Shown: piece by piece, positions 1 to 6,400 of the stretch
How the letters are laid out: each line of letters opens with the position of its first letter
How positions within the stretch are numbered: position 1 is the stretch's first letter
Source of the DNA: Candidatus Schekmanbacteria bacterium
GTDB taxonomy: Bacteria; CSSED10-310; JACPHN01
Assembly (NCBI GenBank): GCA_016188575.1
Contig: JACPHN010000212.1
Span: 1 to 7,667 of the forward strand
Direction of reading: 5' to 3'
Length of the DNA stretch: 7,667 nucleotides
Made by a program: the position numbers and the translations under genes
The notes under the pieces: generated by a model
The model's database searches: none
Told to the model about the DNA's origin: nothing
Seen by the model: only the letters and a program-made list of their open reading frames with translations

Positions 1-1
1 C

Positions 2-3000
2 CTCCGGCCGGAAGTTGTCCTCGTGGAGGACAAGCAGATCCCCCAGCAGATTCGCGTGACGGGCTTCGACCTGGCAAAGCAACTTACCTCGGACACCACT
101 TTTTCCCTCACCACCGTGGCCGATGATCGCCTGGTTTATGCCGCCCCTGAGGTCGTCACCTCGTTCAGCAGCGCGGAGCCGGCGTCCGACCAGTTCAGCC
201 TCGGAGCGATTCTTGCCCTGCTGCTGACGGGAAAACCGCTCTTTGATAGCACCCGGCAGCTTATGGCCGCCCGTCGACTGATGCGGCGGGTGCGGGATAT
301 GGCCCAGCGGATTCCGCTGAGCTTGGATGAAGCCGTCACGCGGATGGTCGAGCTGCGGCCGACGGACCGATACCCGACCCTCGGAGAAGCCATTTCCATC
401 GTCCGCGTGGCACGCGAACCGGAGGTGAGGACGCTTCCGGGGATTGTGGTCGATCGACGGCCGCCCATTGATGCCGACAACCTGCAGCCCGGCGCCCGGG
501 TGGGGACGGATTACGAGATCGCATCGAGGCTTGGGCAGGGCGGCATGTCGGTGGTCTATGCCGCCAAGCACCTGGTCAGCGGCAGGACGCGAGCCTTGAA
601 GATCGCTCGCGCCGCCGATGCGGCGGAAGAGGCTCTGCGGGGCGAGTATCAGGTTCTGTCCACCCTGGATCATACCAATATCGTGCGGGTGATTGACCTG
701 TCGAAAATGGTCGAGGGACGCCTCACGCTCGTGATGGAGCGGGTGGGCGGCGAAACCCTGCGGCAGTGGCTGACCGGCGCGGTCGCCGGGACCGGGCGAA
801 AGCTTGATCCGGCCTCGCAGCGTCGCCTGGCGGAAGACCTGCTGGCCGGTCTCGAGTACCTCGAGCAGCAGTCCGTCACCCACAAGGATCTCAAGCCCGA
901 CAATCTCCTGGTGAATGACGGTCGCCTGACCATCATCGACTTCAGCCTGGCAGCCATGGCGGAGGATGCGCCTTACGGCGGCACCGCGTTGTACCGCGAT
1001 CCCACCAGCGCACGGTGGACCCCTGGCACCGACCGCTATGCCGCGGCGCTGTGTCTGTTCGAGCTGTATGCCGGTCGGCACGCCTTCGAGGGGCGGGTGC
1101 CGGAACCCGGTCAGGCGCCGTCCATTCGGGAAGAGGATATCGAGCCTTCGGGGCTCGCGGCATTTTTCCGTAAGGCGCTCGATCCGGTCTTGGAGAAGCG
1201 CTTTCCGTCCGCCCGTGCCATGCGAGATGCGTTGCTGGTAGCGCTGGGAGAGGATCATCCGCAGCCAGTGGCCGTGACGACACCGCCCCAACTGGACGGC
1301 ACGACGCCCCTGAGGCTCTCGGGTCTCTCCGGACGCGCCCTGAATGCCCTCGTTCGGAGCCAGGTTCATACGGTGGGGGACCTCCTGGCGAGCACTCCGG
1401 CGAGCATTCGCGCCATCCACGCCATTGGGACGAAAACGGCCAACGATGTCATCGCCTTTCGGGAGGTGCTGATCGGTCAGGGGCTGGCGCCGGCGACGTC
1501 CTCGACGCTCGTCGAGCCATCCCTGGTCCCCGAGCTGTGCGACAATCCCGAGCCCGTGCAGAAGCTGCCGCTGAGTGAGGCGCTCCGGTCCGCGCTGGCC
1601 CAGGCCGGGTTGCCCACCGTCGGAGCAGTGGCCTCCCTGACTCGTGAGGAAATGCTCAAGCTGCCGGGGATTGGGCGGAAAAAGCTGGCCGAAGCAGTCG
1701 AAGCCCTGCACCAGTTCCGCGCGCACAGCCCAGGCGCTGATGACGGTCCGCACACGCTTGACCGCCTGTGGGAGATGGCTTCACGCCCCCTCAGTGATGG
1801 CCAGCGGATCGCGATCGAGCGGACCGTGGGGCTTACGGGCGATCCGGAACCCCAGGGAGATATCGGGCAGGATCTGGGGAGAAGCCAGCCTCAGATCAGT
1901 TGCGACGTCTCCAAGGGAATGGAGCGGCTCGACCTATCAATTCTGGCGGAGGCAATCGAGGCCCTCGCGGTCGTGCTTGACGGCTTTGGCGGCATCGTGC
2001 GACTTGGCGAGCTCGGTCAGCGCTTCGAATCGGAGTGGCCGGCAGGGATCATTACCGGGGTCGGCATCGCGCGTCTGCTGATACGCGTGTCTTCGGGACG
2101 AGCGCACCTGCTCGAGGTGGACGGCGCGGAGCAGCCTTTGGTCGCCCAGCCGCTCTTTGACCGGGAGACCCTCAAGGCGTTCGCGGCGGAGGTGGTCAGG
2201 GTGGCCGGACAGTGGCCTCCGGTGGAGCCCGACTCTGCCCGACGGACCCTGGCTCGGCTACTGCCCCACTACAGCGGCGATCCGCTGGCGCTCGGCGTTC
2301 GTCTCTGCGATGACGTCCAGATCGCCGAGACCGGGCACCTGTTCATCGGGCCGCTAGAGCCAAGGCAGAGCCTCGGGTTCGTGCTCGACCGGACGCGGGA
2401 CCCGCTGACTCTGGCCGAGCTGGAGCGTCGTGTCCGCCGGGTCTTTGGACCCAATGCGTCATTTCCGGAACCGGATCACCTGCTGCTCCTTCTCCGCGAG
2501 CTCGACTGTCGGGTTCAGGGGGAGAGGGTGATGCCGGGTCGTACCGGCTCGATCCTCGCCACCCCCGCGCTTCCGTCTGACGAGGTTCCCAAGCCGCACG
2601 GCGCGGATCGCAGTCCCGAGGAGGTGGTGCGCGACATGCTGCGGGATTCCGCGCGGTCGCGGGGCTACCGCATGCTGGTGACGCCCCCGGAGCGGCACGC
2701 CGAGATCGGGCGTTCCGTGGCCGCGGTGCTCGGCGCCACCTGGGTGTCGTTCGAGGATGAATTCTTCACGGAGCACGGTGCCAACCTGCCCTCGCTCGAG
2801 CGTGCCGAGCGCTTCGTCGCGCAGCGGGATGCCCTGACCGAAGCCGCCGAGACCACGCTCTTTCGACTGCTCGAGGAGCACGGTCGGCCCGGCCAGGTCA
2901 TGGTCCTGGGGGACACCGCGCTGCTCGGACTGTGTGAAGCACTGGATCTCCCGCGCCGTTTCTACGACGAGACTCTCTCGGGAAGCCGGGGGTTCTGGGT

Positions 3001-3112
3001 CATGGTCGTTCCGGGCGTCATCCACAACCGTCAGCCGCGCTTCAATGAGGATCATGCCATCTGGCACCTCGAGGGCGCGACGCTGCCCTTATTGAACCTG
3101 TTACCTGCGTAG
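2..3112 (+). CDS. pglW: BREX type 2 serine/threonine kinase PglW, C-terminal part (5' end outside window)
   Basis: PglW-like regulatory kinase of the BREX-2/Pgl phage-resistance system, cytoplasmic. The frame is open to the window edge, and codons 2-31 read LRPEVVLVED, which matches the catalytic loop of a first kinase domain, so the GTG at 23 is internal and the true start lies upstream. That first domain looks inactive: the catalytic-loop Asn is replaced by Val, and TGFDLAK stands where DFG is expected. The second kinase domain (about 510-1250) is nearly canonical: glycine loop LGQGGMSVVY (from 530), ALK lysine (599), HKDLKPDN (from 881), and DFS instead of DFG (938). Downstream are two helix-hairpin-helix-like segments (about 1310-1470 and 1570-1715, the second with LPGIGRKKL), a sigma-region-4-like stretch (about 1790-1930), and a C-terminal domain ending in GFWVMVVPGVI. 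Assignment rests on this architecture and on pglX downstream, and is an inference from memory of the family. Confidence 0.85.
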   Translation, partial: LRPEVVLVEDKQIPQQIRVTGFDLAKQLTSDTTFSLTTVADDRLVYAAPEVVTSFSSAEPASDQFSLGAILALLLTGKPLFDSTRQLMAARRLMRRVRDMAQRIPLSLDEAVTRMVELRPTDRYPTLGEAISIVRVAREPEVRTLPGIVVDRRPPIDADNLQPGARVGTDYEIASRLGQGGMSVVYAAKHLVSGRTRALKIARAADAAEEALRGEYQVLSTLDHTNIVRVIDLSKMVEGRLTLVMERVGGETLRQWLTGAVAGTGRKLDPASQRRLAEDLLAGLEYLEQQSVTHKDLKPDNLLVNDGRLTIIDFSLAAMAEDAPYGGTALYRDPTSARWTPGTDRYAAALCLFELYAGRHAFEGRVPEPGQAPSIREEDIEPSGLAAFFRKALDPVLEKRFPSARAMRDALLVALGEDHPQPVAVTTPPQLDGTTPLRLSGLSGRALNALVRSQVHTVGDLLASTPASIRAIHAIGTKTANDVIAFREVLIGQGLAPATSSTLVEPSLVPELCDNPEPVQKLPLSEALRSALAQAGLPTVGAVASLTREEMLKLPGIGRKKLAEAVEALHQFRAHSPGADDGPHTLDRLWEMASRPLSDGQRIAIERTVGLTGDPEPQGDIGQDLGRSQPQISCDVSKGMERLDLSILAEAIEALAVVLDGFGGIVRLGELGQRFESEWPAGIITGVGIARLLIRVSSGRAHLLEVDGAEQPLVAQPLFDRETLKAFAAEVVRVAGQWPPVEPDSARRTLARLLPHYSGDPLALGVRLCDDVQIAETGHLFIGPLEPRQSLGFVLDRTRDPLTLAELERRVRRVFGPNASFPEPDHLLLLLRELDCRVQGERVMPGRTGSILATPALPSDEVPKPHGADRSPEEVVRDMLRDSARSRGYRMLVTPPERHAEIGRSVAAVLGATWVSFEDEFFTEHGANLPSLERAERFVAQRDALTEAAETTLFRLLEEHGRPGQVMVLGDTALLGLCEALDLPRRFYDETLSGSRGFWVMVVPGVIHNRQPRFNEDHAIWHLEGATLPLLNLLPA

Positions 3113-3140
3113 CCCGGACTGATAGCAGCGGACGAAACTG

Positions 3141-3146
3141 AAAGGA
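3141..3146 (+). promoter_or_regulatory. Ribosome binding site for the DUF262 gene
   Basis: AAAGGA lies six bases before the GTG at 3153. It supports that start over internal ones and gives the DUF262 gene its own initiation after the pglW stop at 3110-3112. Confidence 0.5.
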
Positions 3147-3152
3147 CTGGTC

Positions 3153-4316
3153 GTGAGCAAAACACCGGCTCCGACGCCTCAGGAGGCGCGCGAGGAGTAC
3201 TTTGAAAGCACCCCAACTGGCGTTGAGGTAGAAGACGATTCACCGCCTTCCGCCAATGATCCGGAGCCCTGGGACCCAGAAAAGATCCGGGTGCATACCA
3301 AGCATTTTTCGCTACGGCAGCTTGTGGACATGATCGCGGATGAGGATGTCGACCTGGCGCCAGACTTTCAACGGCTGTATGTTTGGAAGGACTGGCAGCG
3401 ATCAGCACTGATAGAATCTTTACTTCTTGGGATACCGCTTCCGTCATTCTATCTGAACGAGAATTCAGATGGGAAGATGCAGGTAGTGGATGGCGTGCAG
3501 CGTTTGACCACTATATTTATGTTCGTCAATACCAAGAGTTTCAAACTGAAGGAGCTCACATACCTCAAGGCAATCGAAAACTGCGGCTTCGATGATCTTG
3601 ATCCTATGTACCGTCGCCGACTTCAGACTTCACAGTTTGTGGCGCACGTCATTGACCCCCAGACTCCCTACAGGGTGAAGTTTGAGATCTTTCGCCGCAT
3701 CAACACAGGTGGCACTCCATTGAGCGCGCAGGAAATCCGACACTGCATGAGCCTGAAGCGCTCTCGTGACTTTCTAAAGGAGCTGGCCGCGGACAAAAGT
3801 TTCCTGGACGCCACCGGCCAGGCCCTCAAAAACCATCCCCGTCTTGCCGATCGGGAGATCGTGCTGCGCTTTCTCGCCTTTTCTATTTATTCAGTCGATG
3901 ACTATGCGGACATCAAAGGATTTGATGATTTTCTAGGTAAGGCCACAGAATATCTGGATCGAAATGCGACCGATGAACAGCTTACAGAGCTAAGAGATCG
4001 ATTCCAAAAGGGAATGCGACTCGCGTATGAGGTATTCGGCGAGCACGCGTTTCGCAAGTGGCCGCAGGGTCCGTCGGAGCGACGGAACCCCATCAATAGA
4101 GCATTGGTTGAGACTTGGGGAACGGTGCTGGCTTCCTGTGACGAGGCGCTCGTTCTCGAACGCGTAGACACGCTCGTTGAACGAGCTCGGGAGCTAATGA
4201 CCGCTGATTTTGATCCGACTTTTATCAGCGCGATTGTGGGCAGCACCAGCGACATCGCACGGGTTCGCTACCGGTTTAGCAAAGTCAATGAGCTGGCGCG
4301 GGAGGTCTTGGAGTGA
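3153..4316 (+). CDS. DUF262 (GmrSD N-terminal, ParB-like fold) protein
   Basis: A 387-residue protein with a DUF262 domain, the nucleotide-binding and hydrolysing half of GmrSD-type type IV restriction enzymes. After a variable acidic, proline-rich N-terminus (about residues 1-45), the domain begins with HFSLRQLVDMI. It then shows the family signatures PDFQRLYVWKDWQRS, DGVQRLTT (residues 113-120; the usual DGQQR core with Val for the first Gln) and FRRINTGGTPLS (from residue 181). The C-terminal part is helical, and I see no DUF1524 HNH nuclease domain (no H...N...H cluster), so this protein is probably not a nuclease by itself. The GTG start is supported by the ribosome binding site at 3141. 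Its TGA overlaps the next gene's GTG start, which indicates translational coupling with the ATPase. Family assignment is firm. A role as NTP-dependent sensor or switch in phage defence is inferred. Confidence 0.85.
   Translation: MSKTPAPTPQEAREEYFESTPTGVEVEDDSPPSANDPEPWDPEKIRVHTKHFSLRQLVDMIADEDVDLAPDFQRLYVWKDWQRSALIESLLLGIPLPSFYLNENSDGKMQVVDGVQRLTTIFMFVNTKSFKLKELTYLKAIENCGFDDLDPMYRRRLQTSQFVAHVIDPQTPYRVKFEIFRRINTGGTPLSAQEIRHCMSLKRSRDFLKELAADKSFLDATGQALKNHPRLADREIVLRFLAFSIYSVDDYADIKGFDDFLGKATEYLDRNATDEQLTELRDRFQKGMRLAYEVFGEHAFRKWPQGPSERRNPINRALVETWGTVLASCDEALVLERVDTLVERARELMTADFDPTFISAIVGSTSDIARVRYRFSKVNELAREVLE
4301..4305 (+). promoter_or_regulatory. Ribosome binding site for the AAA ATPase gene
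   Basis: GGAGG lies inside the end of the DUF262 gene, seven bases before the overlapping GTG start at 4313. It supports the short GTGA start/stop overlap. Confidence 0.55.
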
Positions 4317-5431
4317 TTCGGCATCTACGGCTTGAGCGCTTCAAGCGTTTCATGGATCTTCAACTCAACTGCGCTGAGCTTACGGTGCTCACCGGCACCA
4401 ATGGTGCGGGAAAGACCTCCATCATCCATGCCCTCTTGCTTGTACGTCAGGCGGCCCTCGATCCCGAGAAAACCAGCATCGAGCTGAACGGCGTCTATTC
4501 CCTTCAGCTTGGTGGAGCCCTTGATGTGATTCACCGTCAGTCCAGCGATACTGCAGAGATCTGGATGAAGGAGGATGCTCAGGAGATGCATTGGATCTTC
4601 CGAGCTCCTGAAGACGATCGTGCGTTGAGCCTTGCCGTTGATCAGCCTCCCCGGGAATGCAGCGGCGCCCTGGCGGATCCTTCGCAAAAACGATTCACCT
4701 ACCTCTCGGCGGACAGATTTGGTCCAAGGGATGTTCTGGGCGCCAGCTCCGTGGACAGCAACCACCTTGGTGTTGGCGTGCATGGCGAATTTGTTGCGCA
4801 GGCGTTGGTTGCTTCCGATTTGCATCGCGTCAGCGCCGGTCGGTGCATTCAGCCGTCTGAAGGTGCTCTCATCCAAAAGCTGCTTCACCAGACTGAGGCC
4901 TGGATGAGCGACATCGTTCGGCCCATTCAGATGGAGCCCGAGTGGTTCCCGGGAACCTCTGTCACACGGCTCAGATTCAAGACCCCCGGTGTCAGCACAG
5001 ACTGGATGCGGGCGCCCAATATGGGGTTCGGAATCTCCTACGCTCTGCCCATCGTGGTCGCTGCGCTCAGAGCTCCAGTCGGAGGTCTGCTCATCATCGA
5101 GAACCCGGAAGCACATCTCCATCCTGCAGGTCAGTCCGCAATTGGGGCGTTTCTGGCGGTCATGGCCACAGATGGGGTCCAGGTCATCTTGGAGACCCAC
5201 AGCGATCATCTGCTGAATGGTATTCGGAAGGCCGTTGCGACCGGGCGCGCTGGGCTCACTCCCGAGCAAGTGGCCATCCACTTTTTCCGTGGTGAAGCGG
5301 AGCTTGGAGAGGCCGTCGAGTCGATGCGGCTCGAGCAGACAGGCCAGCTTTCATCCTGGCCAAAGGGCTTCTTCGATCAGTCGCAACGTGACCTGGCTGA
5401 ACTGGCACGCGCTCATCGGAGGAAATCATGA
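4313..5431 (+). CDS. AAA/ABC-type ATPase, DUF3696-like (SMC/OLD-type head)
   Basis: A 372-residue ATPase with a split SMC/ABC-type head. The N-terminus IRHLRLERFKRF leads a beta strand into Walker A GTNGAGKTS (residues 28-36). A middle motif YLSADRFGPRDVLG is typical of the DUF3696 group. Walker B reads LLIIENPEAHLHP (residues 259-271, Glu263 and Glu266), followed by a switch histidine in ETHSDHLLNGI (residues 294-304). The C-terminal WPKGFFDQ also matches DUF3696 proteins. No TOPRIM nuclease domain follows, unlike true OLD proteins. The GTG start shares four bases with the DUF262 stop, and its own TGA lies within the ATGA start of the third gene. Such ATPases commonly act as sensors or motors beside an effector in defence operons. 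Coupling to DUF262 and the third protein is inferred from the overlaps. Confidence 0.85.
   Translation: MIRHLRLERFKRFMDLQLNCAELTVLTGTNGAGKTSIIHALLLVRQAALDPEKTSIELNGVYSLQLGGALDVIHRQSSDTAEIWMKEDAQEMHWIFRAPEDDRALSLAVDQPPRECSGALADPSQKRFTYLSADRFGPRDVLGASSVDSNHLGVGVHGEFVAQALVASDLHRVSAGRCIQPSEGALIQKLLHQTEAWMSDIVRPIQMEPEWFPGTSVTRLRFKTPGVSTDWMRAPNMGFGISYALPIVVAALRAPVGGLLIIENPEAHLHPAGQSAIGAFLAVMATDGVQVILETHSDHLLNGIRKAVATGRAGLTPEQVAIHFFRGEAELGEAVESMRLEQTGQLSSWPKGFFDQSQRDLAELARAHRRKS
5418..5422 (+). promoter_or_regulatory. Ribosome binding site for the third cassette gene
   Basis: GGAGG lies five bases before the ATG at 5428, a strong signal at good spacing inside the end of the ATPase gene. It fixes the start of the downstream protein. 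Confidence 0.65.
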
Positions 5432-6399
5432 CTGAGCGATTTGTGCTTGATGAGGCAAGTTGGCATTTTGCGCCCTCAGATTCGGCTACATTCTCCCTGG
5501 CCTTGGAGACCTTACTTGAACGGCTCGATGTTGCATCATTACGAGGTGAGCCCGTCGGCCGACACAGTGACTTTTACGAAACTCAAATTCGCGATGGACC
5601 AGCGCTGTATGCCGCGTTGTTTGACGCCGAATGCGAAGTCACGCTTGGCCGCGATCTTGCGGAACGTCTCCGGCTGGCATTAGACCATGCCCGTGAGGTT
5701 AAAGACGAGGAATTGTCCGAGCTTGATGCGACCATCGCGGGAACCACCCATCTCGCTCCCGGCGTGACCTGGGCGCATGCGCGCAACATCGCCGGTCATG
5801 CCGTTGCCATACTGCCGTTTCCAGTGGAATGCGGATTTTCAGGTAGACTGCAGGTTCGTATTAATGATGTTCCGCGTGAGCTCCACTTCGTGACCACCGA
5901 GAAACAGCACCGAGCTTTCTTCCGGGATGCCATTGAAGTGGAAGACATGGCTCACGAGGCGCTCCAGTCTGTGGCCCCTTCCGCGTTTCCCGACCTGGAT
6001 TGGGTCGAAGGCGTCTGGCAGGATCTGAGGCGATACAAAAATTGCTTCTTTGGTGAGCATCGCAAGAAGACAGTCTTGCATCTGTCCGTCTTGGACGATG
6101 AAGGATCTCGCCTATTTCACACGCATCCCGGCGGCCAGGGAGTGGATGCCGAGCTCGCAGCGCAAGGTGTGGACGCTTCTCCAGAAAACAGCAAAGCTCG
6201 AGGCCACAAACCCAGCATAGATGATCGGACAAGGTCGTATCTTGGACAGAAACATGTATTCTGGTGGCACACAAAGATTCGATGGAATGAAGGTCGTATT
6301 CACTTTTTGCATGTGCCCAAGAAGGCAGGTAGTGAACGGCCGGTACACGGCCACATCGTGGTAGGCATCTTCAAAGACCATTGCGTGCTTCCAGGCTAG
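5428..6399 (+). CDS. Uncharacterised cassette protein, candidate effector
   Basis: A 323-residue soluble protein with no signal peptide or membrane segment. I do not recognise a named family. Visible landmarks: ELHFVTTEKQHRAFFRDAIEVE in the middle, then AFPDLDWVEGVWQDLRRY, LHLSVLDDEG, FHTHPGG (His231 and His233), SPEN (residues 251-254), WWHTKIRWNEGRIHF (residues 279-293) and HIVVGIFKDH near the C-terminus. From memory, the pattern of FFRD, AFP, SPE, a WHTK...RIHF stretch and a final GIF.DH recurs in unnamed proteins next to ATPases in defence regions, but I cannot verify this. It starts by an ATGA overlap with the ATPase gene, so the three are made together. With no nuclease visible in its two partners, it may be the effector or target-binding component. 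Conserved His, Lys, Arg and Glu residues could be catalytic, which is speculation. The last residues CVLPG sit at the cassette junction and may have been altered there. Confidence 0.8.
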   Translation: MTERFVLDEASWHFAPSDSATFSLALETLLERLDVASLRGEPVGRHSDFYETQIRDGPALYAALFDAECEVTLGRDLAERLRLALDHAREVKDEELSELDATIAGTTHLAPGVTWAHARNIAGHAVAILPFPVECGFSGRLQVRINDVPRELHFVTTEKQHRAFFRDAIEVEDMAHEALQSVAPSAFPDLDWVEGVWQDLRRYKNCFFGEHRKKTVLHLSVLDDEGSRLFHTHPGGQGVDAELAAQGVDASPENSKARGHKPSIDDRTRSYLGQKHVFWWHTKIRWNEGRIHFLHVPKKAGSERPVHGHIVVGIFKDHCVLPG

Positions 6400-6400
6400 A

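Larger units (their letters stand above)
3113..6400 (+). other. Three-gene cassette inserted between pglW and pglX
   Basis: In BREX-2 loci pglW and pglX are usually neighbours. Here about 3.3 kb separates them, holding three co-oriented genes with 4-base overlaps at 4313-4316 and 5428-5431. The stretch has more A/T-rich runs than the flanks, for example around 3411-3470 and 3871-3900. The 40-base gap before the first gene leaves little room for a promoter, so transcription probably comes from upstream. I see no transposase, integrase or clear target-site duplication at either edge. The right edge falls at the N-terminus of pglX. That this is an acquired defence module is inference. Confidence 0.55.

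Noticed and set aside
3092-3125. Possible promoter for the cassette (TTGAAC ... TGATAG)
   Set aside because: The spacer is 22 bases, too long for a sigma-70 type promoter, and no better -10 box is present at 17-18 bases.
4325-5281. Minus-strand open frame (318 codons) opposite the ATPase gene
   Set aside because: It is a shadow of a gene with intact Walker A and B motifs, and its own product shows no domain.
6118-6180. HTHP in the third cassette protein as a JAMM/MPN metalloprotease motif
   Set aside because: The Ser and Asp expected at fixed spacing after HxHP are missing, so the motif is incomplete.
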